Shown here piece by piece: positions 34,786-45,200 of a DNA stretch of 64,000 bases. Location of the stretch: NCBI GenBank assembly GCA_047967505.1, contig CM106541.1, one strand, 5' to 3'. The stretch comes from Dipteris shenzhenensis (Eukaryota; Polypodiophyta; Polypodiopsida; Gleicheniales). A program made the position numbers and the translations under genes. Under the pieces are notes generated by a model that saw only the letters and a program-made list of their open reading frames with translations, was not told where the DNA came from and did not search any database. Numbering within the stretch: the stretch's first letter is position 1; each line of letters starts with the position of its first letter.

Positions 34786-35592
34786 TTACCCTTGGTGATT
34801 AACCATTAACCAATGCAAGAAAACCTTGTCATCTTCTGGAAGGTTTCTGATCAAGCTGGAAGGTCTTGATATCGGGACATCTCGATCGAGTCCTGTGCAA
34901 AAGCCCTTGATCGGATGCGAATGACTTCTCGTCAAGCTAGTTACCTCCTGGAAAGTCTCTATACGGAGGAACCAATCCTCTCCTTTATCGGGGCCTTCCA
35001 TCATCAGTTCCTGCAATTCTGCTACCAAGCGGTTCACGGACCCAGCAATTCGCTCCTCAATGCAATCTGCCTCGAGTCCACGATTCACAACGTTCTCCTC
35101 TCGAGTGCACGGTCTGGGTCTGGGCGGTACATTCGCATCTATTAGATTCTCAGATTGCACGCCCTCTAATTCAGCATAAGTCGGCAGGACGTCCTCCTGG
35201 CGAAACCGCGAATGACACACGAAGCAGTACGAGTTTTTCAAACTTGCAAGGTTGTTTATGTCATGTAGGCACGGCCAACAATATAGATGGCCGCATGGCT
35301 TTAGAATCACGGGCTGGTAAGCTGCATTGCCACACCGCCGACAATCAAGCACGCTTGCAGCACCTGCATGGGAGATAGAGACTAGCCTCTTCAGGTCGAC
35401 ACTGTCCTTACAAATTGGGCAGGCATGCGTTTTACCTGCTTTCAACCACCGAGCAACGCAGGGACGGCAAAAAAGGTGGCCGCAGGGAGTCACAACTGAC
35501 TGTTTGGACGGAATGTTGAAGCAGATAGGGCAGCAGTAACCATTGGATTTGTTGCCAGCCTTGGCATTGATGAAGGTTTTCTTGTACTCCAT
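34786..35592 (-). CDS. Tandem double-RING finger protein, probable E3 ubiquitin ligase
   Basis: A single uninterrupted frame of 268 residues. RING 1 spans about residues 21-61 in C3HC4 order: C21/C24, C37, H39, C42/C45 and C58/C61, with the phrase CGHLFCRPCVARWL resembling RMA/RNF5-type ligases. RING 2 spans about residues 84-126: C84/C87, C100, H102, C105/C108 and C123/C126, with CGHLYCWPC. The remaining 140 residues are Glu/Arg-rich with no domain I recognise, and no transmembrane anchor is seen, unlike RMA proteins. RING domains recruit E2-ubiquitin; activity here is inferred. All eight zinc ligands are present in both domains, which suggests selection. The ATG at 35592 is the first in frame. 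Neighbours are transposon relics. It could be an expressed gene or a young retrogene. Confidence 0.8.
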   Translation of the reverse strand: MEYKKTFINAKAGNKSNGYCCPICFNIPSKQSVVTPCGHLFCRPCVARWLKAGKTHACPICKDSVDLKRLVSISHAGAASVLDCRRCGNAAYQPVILKPCGHLYCWPCLHDINNLASLKNSYCFVCHSRFRQEDVLPTYAELEGVQSENLIDANVPPRPRPCTREENVVNRGLEADCIEERIAGSVNRLVAELQELMMEGPDKGEDWFLRIETFQEVTSLTRSHSHPIKGFCTGLDRDVPISRPSSLIRNLPEDDKVFLHWLMVNHQG

Positions 35593-37077
35593 GAATTTCC
35601 AAGATCTGAGACTTTGCGCATGGTTTCGTTCTATTTGAAGCTTCAGTCGGGCTTGAATCCTAACTAGTTGCTTTTTGGACCAAAAATCTTTTGCTTTTGT
35701 TTAGAATCCAAAAGTGCTTAGGAGACACTCCCCGAGTCCCCGTGTACTCGCAAGGGAAGTTTGACTTTTCCGATCACCATTATCAACCCTTGATCTTGGA
35801 ATGATCGTAAGGCTAGAGAGTTTCCTAAAAAGGCTCCTCCCAAAGCTCTAAAATTGTAGTAATGTGCATGCTTTTCAAACTTGTATTCCATGGAAAGTTT
35901 GTCTACTAGATGATCTATATCTGGGATCACGAAGCTCAAGTGATCATGCCTCGCTGATGCAAGCAGCTTTGCCTTATTCTTTCTGCTACGGACTTCTCAG
36001 TTTTGTAGCTCCTACCGCACTAGGGTACATCTTTCTTTGAGTAATCTTCCTCCTTCCGAATTGGGATCGGGATTGGGATTTCCATTCACATCATGGATGG
36101 TCTAACAACAAAAACACAGCAGCGAGCTCTCGTGAACGGAGCTGATGCGATCAACAGCTACGAACACCAACTTGAAAAAGTGAACTGGGGCGATCTTGTG
36201 GCTGGAGCTCTCCAAGGCTTCACTAGATTTCTGGGCTATTATAACCTTTACCTGGTCCACCATCATCCTGGTCGGGGGTACCTGAGAAACTTCCTTTAGG
36301 TGGTTGAATAGCATAGCATAAGAAGCTCCGAGAATCCTGAGAGAGTGCAGATTTCCACGAAAAGTTATGACCATTACTATGAAGCTTTGTCCCCCCTCCC
36401 TTCCTCACCAAAACTTATGATATGGTTGATGACCCCTCCTCTAATACTATCATGTCTTGGAGTGCCTCCAACAACAACTTCAATGTCTCGGATCCCCCCA
36501 GGTTCACACGTTCCTTGTTGCGTCTGCTACTTCAAGCACATCAATTTCTTACAACTTTTCCATTTTCCAATGAGGAGTGTTCTGTTCTCGGCATCTTTTC
36601 CCATTCTGAATCACCTTTTCCCACACACAGGTTCCATGCCACCCCCTACTAGCTTTGGTTGGCGTTATTTTGGTCATATGCCCTCCTTCGTCTGCTTATG
36701 CTCATTCTAGAAGCGAGTCCCCCAACCCTTGTGCAATATAATCTGGGTTTTAGCTATGAAGGAATTCACAATTCGCCATATACTCTACCTGGAACTGTAG
36801 GGTTTATTGCTACAGCAAGTGCACCTATTAATAGACACAACTTCAATTTCTTGAAGTTGCCTATACATATAATCTTAGAATCCACCCACAAGTTGGTGAT
36901 AGGTTGCACCTTATGAACTTAAGACTTCTTTCCTGAGAGAAAAGAACCTCTTGCTCAGACGAGCAGCCTCAGTGACTTTGCTCAGTTCAAGGCCTGAGGT
37001 GCAAACTAAAATGCAACTGATAGAAGTAAAGGAGCAATTTAAAAAATCTAAGCTATCAAATTGAATTTAAAAAGTAC
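35593..37077. other. Unassigned sequence upstream of the double-RING gene
   Basis: It may hold the promoter of the minus-strand RING gene (just right of 35592). Frames at 36093-36299 (plus) and 36345-36710 (plus) have no family I recognise. No clear TATA box or repeat structure was found. Confidence 0.4.
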
Positions 37078-38000
37078 TTGGGGAGACACCTAGAAACCAC
37101 AAAGTACTTCAAAATATCTAAACTATATCTTTCTTTATTTTTAGTATTAGGATTCGTTTCATTTTTTGCACAATGTGGTCAAAATGGCAAGCAGCCCACA
37201 TTGAAACCTCTTGTCAGAAGGTGTTTTGCAAGACCAAGGAAGACTTCCAATCAATGTATGGCCTAAACTTGGTGAGCCTAAACCAACGCCAATAAACCCA
37301 TGCCAACTCACACAAGTTGATGTTCCGGATAGGTATTGGTTGACTATTTTTGTCCATCTCAAGCAAGGGAAAGATAAAATAAAGTGTTGGCATGTCAGGC
37401 CCGAGGTTTACCCCAAGCTACTAGAACTTCATTTAAAGGTTTATCAAGAACCTCCAATCAACATGGAGTTGTCCCTATCATTTGCGAAAGGATTTGCTTT
37501 TGAGTATGAATAGGGTGGTTGTACAAATCAAGGCTTGATTGCATGGGCAAAATTTGCTGAGAGCATAATATCCCTGGTTCAACATCAAAACAAGCTCCAG
37601 CAAAAGATGGAAAAGTGGATGAGCAGGAATTTGAAGGAAGATAGCGACAAAAAATTTGCAAACCCTGTAGCTTCCCAAGCATGTGTTTATTTTATTGGTG
37701 GAGGCATTTGTTACGATGGGAGCAGCCAAAGGTTGCCAACCCTAAGCACTAAAGATGATAGGTCTAAGAATTGAAAATTTGTGGAATCACTATCGCAAGA
37801 TAGAAAAGAGGCTAGCTACAGCAGCGAGGGACAAATATGACAAGGCAATGGTGTTGCTTGAAAAGGAAAAATTCTAGTTGCATGAAACTCGAGGCATGAG
37901 CACAGCAACCTAGAAGGTGAAGATGGTCATAGTAGGGCCATGGAGGCATATGAGACATGCTGCACTACTTGTGTTTATAGAGGATGAGTTTGGGTATGTT
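37078..38000 (+). other. Possible unrecognised coding relic
   Basis: A 100-codon plus frame at 37211-37513 (with YWLTIFVHLKQGKDKIKCWH) and another at 37535-37774 (with LVQHQNKLQQKMEKWM, coiled-coil-like) are almost adjacent, separated by a stop near 37510. Composition looks protein-like, but I cannot name a family. They may be a degraded gag or an orphan gene. Confidence 0.3.
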
Positions 38001-38924
38001 TCTAGATTTGTGTGTGTGTATATGTGCGTGGGCACACACTTGTGTGCATTTATTTATTTACTTATGTATGTATGTATATATGTAAATAATAAATGCTATT
38101 GTCTTACACCTTCCTCACCACAGTTTATAGCTAGCCACCTAGATCCTCCCAGATCCTTGTCATGCAAGGGAGACTAAGTTTGGTAGCCCAAGTTCTATGT
38201 GGGAGTGAGTCAACATGTCTATCCAAACAAAATAATGGAAGAAAACCTTGTCTTGTTTAATCATGAGGAGACTTTGGACAACAAAACAACCTTGTTTTGT
38301 TTAAAATGGAGAAGATTTGAACATGACGTTGATATCAAATAGTCAGACACACTCAGTTGAGGAAGCTCATAGATTATTTGGTTAAATCCATCCCAAAATA
38401 CACACTTCACAATTTTACGGCTAGCTGGACAAGTGATTCAGGACGTGCCTTGCTAATTTCCGCCAAAATCATTATCTTTGTGCTAAGAAGCACAAAAAAC
38501 GTGCAAAAGAGTGCTAAAAAAGTGTCAAAGAAGTGCTAGAAATTTGTTCAAAAACCATGCATATTTTACAGCCACCATGATGGTGTAAATTAGCTTGTAT
38601 AAAGTAGAATTGTGTTCTCATTAAACTTCTTGTATAAATAAGAATTTGGTTCTCATTGCTAAACATAAAAGAACTCTAGAAGAAGGAAACAATAGTGCAA
38701 AATGACACAATTGTATGCTCATCGTGCTAAAATTGGTAAACATACAAGAACTCTGCAGACAATGTTTCTCATTGCTAAACATACAAGAACTCTAGCAAAA
38801 TGGTCTAAAAATTTTCTAATAGTTAAGTTCTATAAAACCATCAGATGGGATTAGTCTTGGGCTTCTTTCTCCCTTTATCAGGGGGCTGGTTATTTTCATC
38901 GAGATGCTTATGCCAGTGTTGTCT
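38001..38924. other. AT-rich unassigned sequence
   Basis: Contains a small TG/TATG microsatellite (about 38008-38085) and short direct repeats (TCTCATTGCTAAACATA with AAGAACTCT, near 38655 and 38765). No gene recognised. Confidence 0.5.
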
Positions 38925-39189
38925 AGGGGGGGCCACTAAGAAATATGCAAGATAGCACATGTAATCAACAGAAGGGGTTTTATATTTTTATGGAGTTACA
39001 AAAAATATACATACACAAGGGGTTTTTTAATTCAAAAAGTGGAAATTTCCATACATAAGGGATACTTTAATGATCTCAAAATTTATAGAAGGGGTATATA
39101 TTGGTTATAAAAATCTATAGGTAGGGGTTTTATATAATACGCCTTGATTACACGTGCTATATGGGGTTTTTACATATCCCCCCCCCCGT
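38925..39189. mobile_element. MITE-like short inverted-repeat element, copy A
   Basis: Left end: GGGGGGGCCACTAAG, then ATAGCACATGTAATCAA. The right end on the reverse strand starts with a G run, then ATATGTAAAAACCCC and ATAGCACGTGTAATCAA. The shared inner words (TAGCAC(A/G)TGTAATCAA) show paired termini. The interior is AT-rich and shares TACATAAGGGA with the element at 61556. No coding potential, so it would be mobilised in trans. Confidence 0.7.
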
Positions 39190-39754
39190 GGGGGTTTTGT
39201 GTCTTCCATCCATCAAAACTCACAACATTTCTTTTTGTAGCCAATGCATATGCAACTGCTAGTTTCTCTAGAAAGATGGCTCCAGCAGGTAGGCACAATT
39301 ATTGTCTCCATTACATGAGCATTGCAAATGACAAGCTTTGCACATAGAGCTTGCATGTACAAATGACCCAGAGAAAAGCACATGCACAAAGTGGCCACAC
39401 TAAGGCCATTGGATATCTCACGCTCATCTATAATGTGCCCAAGGCAGGTTCTGTACTTATGATCGTACTACATCAAAAGAGTATATTCTTATAATTAACA
39501 CAGTATTAGATAAAGTGGGACAAAAGTTGCATTTTGGGAATTTTGAAATTGGGTGGATTTCATTAAAATTGGGAAAGGCTTCATTAAATTTGGGAAAATT
39601 TCCATTGATCGTGGGAATTTTAACAATATTGAATAAGCTAATATTTGGAATTCCAATGATTATGAAAAACTTCATTGGTTGTGAAACAGTTCATTGCGTA
39701 TAAAAATCGGAACAAAGCATTTGTGGCAGAGTTTGAAAATCATGTATTTGGTGG

Positions 39755-39840
39755 TGTTAATAAACACCGTCTAGGGACAACATGTATATTTTACTTGAGG
39801 TGTTAATAAACACCAGTTGGTGGTGTTAACAAACACCATG
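39755..39840 (+). repeat. Three iterated short hairpins GGTGTTAA-(T/C)-AAACACC
   Basis: GGTGTTAATAAACACC occurs near 39755 and 39800, and GGTGTTAACAAACACC near 39822. Each has 7-bp complementary arms. They lie 400-480 bp upstream of the predicted start of the three-exon gene. Confidence 0.85.
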
Positions 39841-39889
39841 CATAGTGAGTTCCACTAGAAACAAAGCAGTTGTTGGTGAAGGTCAGCTT

Positions 39890-40132
39890 CTTTGCTCTTT
39901 CTTCCTCCATTCCTAGCTACAGTACCTCCTGTAGTGGCTGCTTATCCCCCTTTGCTCTTTCTTCCTCCATTCCTAGCTACAGTACCTCCTGTAGTGGCTG
40001 CTCATCCCCCTCTGCTCTTTCTCCCTCCATTCCTAGCTACAACACCTCTTAGAGCAGCTGCTCATCCCCCTCTACTCTTTCTACCTCCATTCTTAGCTAC
40101 AACACCTCTTGGAGCTTCTCTCAACCTTTAGT
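39890..40132 (+). repeat. 60-bp pyrimidine-rich tandem repeat, four units
   Basis: Units contain CTCTTTCTTCCTCCATTCCT, then AGCTACAGTACCTCC, then GGCTGCTCATCCCCC. Starts are near 39893, 39953, 40013 and 40073. They form the immediate upstream (promoter or 5' UTR) region of the gene starting at 40238. The frames across them are periodic and not accepted as coding. Confidence 0.88.
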
Positions 40133-40237
40133 TGCACCCTTTATACCTTCTCCCTCTCTCTCCCTCTATCGGAGCTGCTCTCTCCCTCCAAGCTGCACTT
40201 TCTACTCCACTATTGCTATTGTGACCTCTGTACAAGC

Positions 40238-41506
40238 ATGGTGAGGAGACCATACATGTACTCTGTGTCCCACAGGAGCAAAAATGCACTAGGTGAATGG
40301 GTGCCTTGCACCTATAGCTTGAATGATTGGATAGTCATGAGAGGATCTACCAAGGGTCCACATAAGCTTCCCAAGAGCAAAAGAGGTGATCTTTTACATG
40401 AATGGAAGGGCCGCATCATGAAGTTCAAGCTTGGGAAGAAAGGATTGCTTGCAAAGGTGCAACACATCTACATGGGGAATGACATGCACCTTCCTTCGTC
40501 AAGCAATCAATCGACAATACCATCGCATTGTAAGTCTGCATTTTGTGTAAGATTTTGAAGTGTAATGAGTCAGCTTGAAATTGTATGTTGAAATAGAACC
40601 AGTGTAATGAGCCAATTCAAAATTGTATTTTGAAATAGCACTTGTGCATAGCAGATGTATTTCCTTTAGACTTTGAGGAGTGAAAACCAGTCGAGTGCTT
40701 CTTAGGTAAGTTTACTGCCATTCATGAGGATTTAGGAAGGCAAATGCATGCTGGAGAGAAGTCCTCTACTTTGAAACAGAGAAATATCTATTGGTATAAT
40801 GCCAAGTACATTACTCCAAGGACGGCATCAGGCTATGGCCATCTTCAATGCATTGCAACACCACAACTTCAAGACATGGATTGCAACATGGACACAAGAA
40901 CAATGCAATCATACAAGGAAAAGATTGCAAAGGATGTGGGCATGGCCATGAAGTTTACATTTGGCTCTAAATGGGTAAGGTTGTCTTGGTTTATGCCTCT
41001 GCACATTTTTGCTTCTTGTTCATAATATCCAGATGCAAAGAACAAAAACCATGTGGTCATGCAAGTGCCTACATGAGAATGCCCTTGAGGAATTGCTTGG
41101 GGTGAATTGGGGAAGCAGGTCAGGTGAACAAAAGGGTGATATGTTTGAATGCCATGTATGTAAGGACAATGTGGTTGTCAAGTACCACATCTCCTACCAA
41201 ATGTTATATTTTGCTTTCCAATATAGGCGCTGGAAGAAAACAGGTGGCAATTGGCTCCCTCTTGACTCTAACGATGATGATAATATAGGGGTAAGTTTAT
41301 GTATTGCCTATTTAGGAGATGTCAAGAATGTGATTGTCACGTCACAGTGGACTCTCAGGGACGTGCGGGAACACCTATTAGTCATGGAGGATGGCATGTC
41401 TGCATCCTTTCACTTTACCTTAAATGGTGAAAAGGTAGGAAAGTGTGCAGAGAAGCTCGTGCATAGTGCCACTTTTATCCCTCCTGCAATATTGAAGATT
41501 GCCTAG
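40238..41506 (+). CDS. Predicted three-exon gene, unknown function
   Basis: Exon 1 is 40238-40529 (ATG in GCATGG context, donor GTAAGT). Exon 2 is 40706-40974 (acceptor TTCTTAG, donor GTAAGG). Exon 3 is 41033-41506 (acceptor ATCCAG, stop TAG). Phases fit (1 then 0), all frames stay open, and the spliced protein would be 344 residues. The alternative acceptor at 40735 would create a stop at the junction, so 40706 is preferred. Exon 1 is basic and opens MVRRPYMYSVSHRSKNALGE. Exon 3 has C197-K-C199 and C227-H-V-C230, a possible zinc-binding pair. The last about 70 residues (VTSQWTLRDVREHLL... FTLNGEKVGKC... PAILKIA) alternate hydrophobic residues as in a beta-grasp or ubiquitin-like fold; this is inference. 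No transposon motif is recognised. It could be a lineage-specific gene or a domesticated element. Confidence 0.6.
40530..40705 (+). other. Predicted intron 1 of the unknown three-exon gene
   Basis: Begins GTAAGTCTGC and ends GAGTGCTTCTTAG. Contains in-frame stops, so it is not simply coding read-through. Confidence 0.6.
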
Positions 41507-41754
41507 AAAATGTGGGGTGGAACAATTGTGGATTTTGAAATTTTCTAGTTAATAGTGGTGCAATTAATTTTGATGTTTTGAATGGTTTTGTTTCATGTCA
41601 ATGTCAAGTTTTTCCCAAAAAATTTATAATTCTTTTTATTTTTTATATTTAGAACATTTGGGTATATATAGATTATAAAGTTACTTTAGTTTCAAAGTTT
41701 CACTATCATAGCCATAGTTCTCCTAGCTACCAAACTACCATGGATTCTATCAGT
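41507..41754. other. 3' flank of the three-exon gene
   Basis: AT-rich and T-rich. No defined polyadenylation signal is singled out, and nothing else is recognised. Confidence 0.45.
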
Positions 41755-42085
41755 GAGTCTTGTGTGATTGTGCGCGATGCAAAGGAAAAATAGTGAGATT
41801 ATGCAACATATCAATAAGGAGATTACAAACATATCAATAACACACACAAAGAGATATGGTTTCTTCCAACCCTTACCAGAGATACAGTTGCACGATGAGG
41901 TAGAAGTCTTATTTTAGCTTCTTTATGAGTGAATTCATTAAATTCATTTCATGTACTAACTTTTCGTGCTTGCATGTGACTTTTTTGAGTTAATTAACTA
42001 AATTCTTTTCATGCAAGAGATGAAATTGTTCCGAAAAGTTTGAGAGCACACGCATTGCATAATCCTCCTAATGAGTCGATGAATG
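41755..42085 (-). mobile_element. Inverted fragment of the CACTA segment
   Basis: About 330 bp match the reverse complement of about 9030-9362 (and 60190-60515 in copy 2), including AGTGAGATTATGCAACATAT and GAGATACAGTTGCACGATGA. It carries no transposase motif. Confidence 0.88.
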
Positions 42086-42125
42086 TCAAAACTTTTCCAC
42101 ATCCTATTCAAGAGGGAATCCCTTA
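42086..42125 (-). repeat. Minisatellite scrap of the 930-2600 family
   Basis: TGTCAAAACTTTTCCACATC and TTCAAGAGGGAATCCCTTA match the minus-oriented units near 2310-2350. It sits between the inverted CACTA fragment and the Ty3-type relic. Confidence 0.75.
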
Positions 42126-45100
42126 ACCACACTTTGTTTGGATTTTGAGTGGATGGCCATTTCCTTGGTGGAACATAAAATTGAACGAGAAGACCAACTG
42201 AAAGAACGAAGAGAGCATCATCAACAGTACTCGGCTAATCTAGAATGCCAAGCATTTGTAGCTAAGCTACCAGATGTAGTTGATGCCTAAGTGGTCACTC
42301 AATCGAAAGGATTAGTAGCCACCACTAAAGACATAGATGCTTCAAGTAAAGACATCAATTAGAAGGCTCAAAAGTAGTTGGCAGCCAAAATTGCAAGGGA
42401 GTTGAAAGGAAAAGCTCCAATAGTAGAGATGTCTAAGTAAATTCAGCAGTCTATTATGAAGCGAGGGGAATCCTCACAATCTAAGGCAACTTAAATAGAA
42501 CCAAGTGCTTTGCAAGAATCTAGCACAGAGCTAGCCCAAGCATGGTAAATATTCAAGAACATGCAAGTCTTTTTTACATTTGTCGAGTTAATGAGAATAG
42601 CTCCGTACTATTGAGATTTCTTTACTCAACACATCAAGGAACTCTATTATATAGTTAGCTTTATTGTGATTTCCATGGAACAACATGCCTATCCCATATT
42701 ATTGGGATGACCTTGGCTGAAGAGTGTAAAAGTACTCCATGATTGGGGTTAAGAAGAGATTATCATTAGGACAGATTATCAAGATGTCTGTATACCAACA
42801 AATCCTTAGAAGGTTTCGAGCAGTTGTTGAACAAAAAATTTGGAGGTTTCAGATCCATTTCCTCAAGATGTTGAGTTACAATTGATGGAGTTACAGATCC
42901 TACTTGTGAGTGAGATTTATATTTTCCAAGTGCAGACATCAAAATGAAGTTGAAAGATGAGTAGATTGCCAAGAAAAATGATCTCTTTCTGAGTAACTTC
43001 ATTGAAGATATTGAAGGGGAATGAGAGATAGCTGACACGTAAGTGACTATCACTAAACTCGATACTGAATAGTTAGTCCCAAAGTCAACACGAGAACTAA
43101 ATTTAAGCACTGAAGATACCCTACTACAGTAGTGGTAAGGGCCAATCTTTCTTTCGAACAACTCACAGTAATCCGCGATATTTATTTATCAAATATAGGG
43201 ATGTGTTTGCATGGCACTGTAACCATCCATAAATGAGTACACATCATGTCGTGCAACTTTATCCAAGATTCCATTAGTGAAGGGTATTGAAAATAGATCA
43301 GGGATTGTTTGGGCGTTTAACTTCCTATAGTCCATGTAGACTCAGAGTTTGACATTTTTCTTAGGCACAATCACAATAGGGAATAACTAGTCACTATGAT
43401 CAATGGCATGGATAAACCCAGCATAGAAAAGTTGATCCAACTCATCTTTTACCTGTTTGGCATAGTTAGGATTGACTCTATTACTCCGTTGTTGTCTTGG
43501 CATTGCATTTGGCACCAAAGGTATCCTATGTTGACACAACTTAGGAGGGACTCTACATAGGCCTATGTAAGAAATCAATCCAAGACCGCCTTTATCACAG
43601 AATGGGGTGCCTACGTAGCTTGTGTTATGCCTTTTGAATTGAGAAATTCTCCATCAACCTTTCAGAAGTTTATGGTTGAAACTTTCTGAGGCTATCTCAC
43701 CGAGCTCATTGCCATTTACTTAGATGAATTCTGTTATTATTCTTCAGACATAGATCATCTTGGGTACCTGGAAAAGATCTTTCTAAGATGCAAACAAGCA
43801 GGTATCTCATTGAACCCAGCTAAGTGTGTGTTTTGTGTCATGTTCTTTCCCAATATGGCATAAGAACCTAGCCAGGTAAGATCAAAGCTAGGATGCCTAA
43901 GCCTCTAGATATAACTCAATCGTGTTCTTCAGTGGGGTTTATTAGTCTCTATCGAAGGTTTATCAAAGACTTTGCCAAGATTGTAGCTCCTTTGTAGGAG
44001 TTGACAAAGAAAGATGCCAAGTTTGAGTGGAATTCCGAGTTGACTGTGGTTTTCCATGAATTAAAGAGCTAGGAAATGGCTACCCATATTTGAAACCAAG
44101 GTGGGATGTTATCTTCCATGTGCATGTAGATGCTTCTGGCTATGCCTTCTGCATTATTTTGGCTCAATCGTATGGTCACTTAGATTATCTAGTATACGAT
44201 GCAAGCTGGTAATTAACACCTAGTGATTCCAAATCCATGTAGGAGTTGATTGTTCGTCCAAATTACTTGCACCCGAGGATACAAAGAGTTACTATGGAGT
44301 TACCAGACGCTAAACTCTTTGCAATGGATTATTGTGAGAATGAGTATGCTGAGTTGATGGATTATTTGTCTAAGGGCATGTTTCTTGATACAATGCCTCG
44401 AGATAAGTGCAATAAACTAGCCTTGAAGACCTGGTAGTACACTTTGGTCTATGGACAACTGCATCAACAAAGTGCAAATGGAGTTCTTCACATATGGGTT
44501 TTGCCATACGAGCGAGCCGTTGTGTTGAAGGAAGCTCATGCGGGTCCATCAGGTGGACATTTTCAAGGGTATTTAATCGCTAGAAAAGTCTTGCAGGTAG
44601 GTTTATGGTGGGAAACCTTGTTTAAATATGCTCAAACTAAATGTGTGCAATGTGACATCTGTCAATGCACTAGATGTTTATTACCTAATCAGTCCATGCC
44701 CTTGCAACCCACTCATCCATGGGAGGCTATGGGTTTTGGACTTTGTTGGCCCTTTCAAATCATTGTCGCTATTGACTATGCTACTAGTGGGCAAAAGCTA
44801 AGGCACTCCAAGACAAGTCTGCACAAAGCACAACTAAGCTCATCTTTGAGAATATCATATGCAGATATGGATGTCCTTTGTAGCTTGTCAGTGATCAAGG
44901 TACACATTTCCTTAATGATGTGGTAGTGCCTAAAGAAGGAATTCAAAATCATGCATACAATCTCCACAACTTAGTATCCTCATGGTAATGGCGAAGCCAA
45001 GTCAACAAATAAGACACTTAAGCTCATCCTCACCAAAACACTCCAATCAGCTAAAGGAGAATGGGATACTAAACTTCAACCTGCTTTGTCGACCTATTGC

Positions 45101-45200
45101 ACTGCTTACAAGGTGACTACCAGTCTTACACTCTTTTGTATGGCCTTTATTGTGGTAAAGGCCAATGGCCTATGGCCGATCCTAGAGTAACACCATCTGG
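42126..45200 (+). pseudogene. Ty3-type retrotransposon pol relic with inverted RT core
   Basis: Plus-strand phrases in order: QHAYPILLG.PWLKSVKVLHDWG (protease end, about 42670-42740), YLFIKYRDVFAWH (about 43180-43215), KTAFITEWGAYVACVMPFELRNSPSTFQKF (about 43590-43670), AIYLDEFCYYSSDIDHLGYL (RT catalytic region, with YLDE in place of YLDD), GISLNPAKCVF, and LMDYLSKGMFLDTMP (44370-44400). The HHCC zinc-binding domain with HAGPSGGHFQGY and CVQCDICQ follows at 44540-44660, then integrase phrases MALNQP-like WEAMGFGLCWPFQ and DQGTHFLNDVV (about 44895-44920). The stretch 43205-43578 encodes the missing RT part (QHRIPLVPNAMPRQQ, NPNYAKQVKDELDQL, MDYRKLNAQTIPD) on the minus strand. Multiple stops; inactive. 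Confidence 0.88.
43203..43578 (-). pseudogene. Inverted RT segment inside the Ty3-type relic
   Basis: Minus-strand translation gives the conserved RT stretch that should lie between VFAWH (upstream, plus) and KTAFITEWGAY (downstream, plus). It begins near the downstream breakpoint and ends FMDGYSAMQTHP at the upstream breakpoint. Nothing is missing or duplicated by eye. Confidence 0.85.

Noticed and set aside
34786-35592. RING-IBR-RING (parkin/ARIADNE-type) ligase
   Set aside because: The second domain has the plain C3HC4 spacing of a RING and there is no IBR between the two.
42766-43161. 131-codon minus-strand frame
   Set aside because: Antisense of plus-strand Ty3-type pol sequence (YLFIKYRDVFAWH region); no family resemblance of its own.
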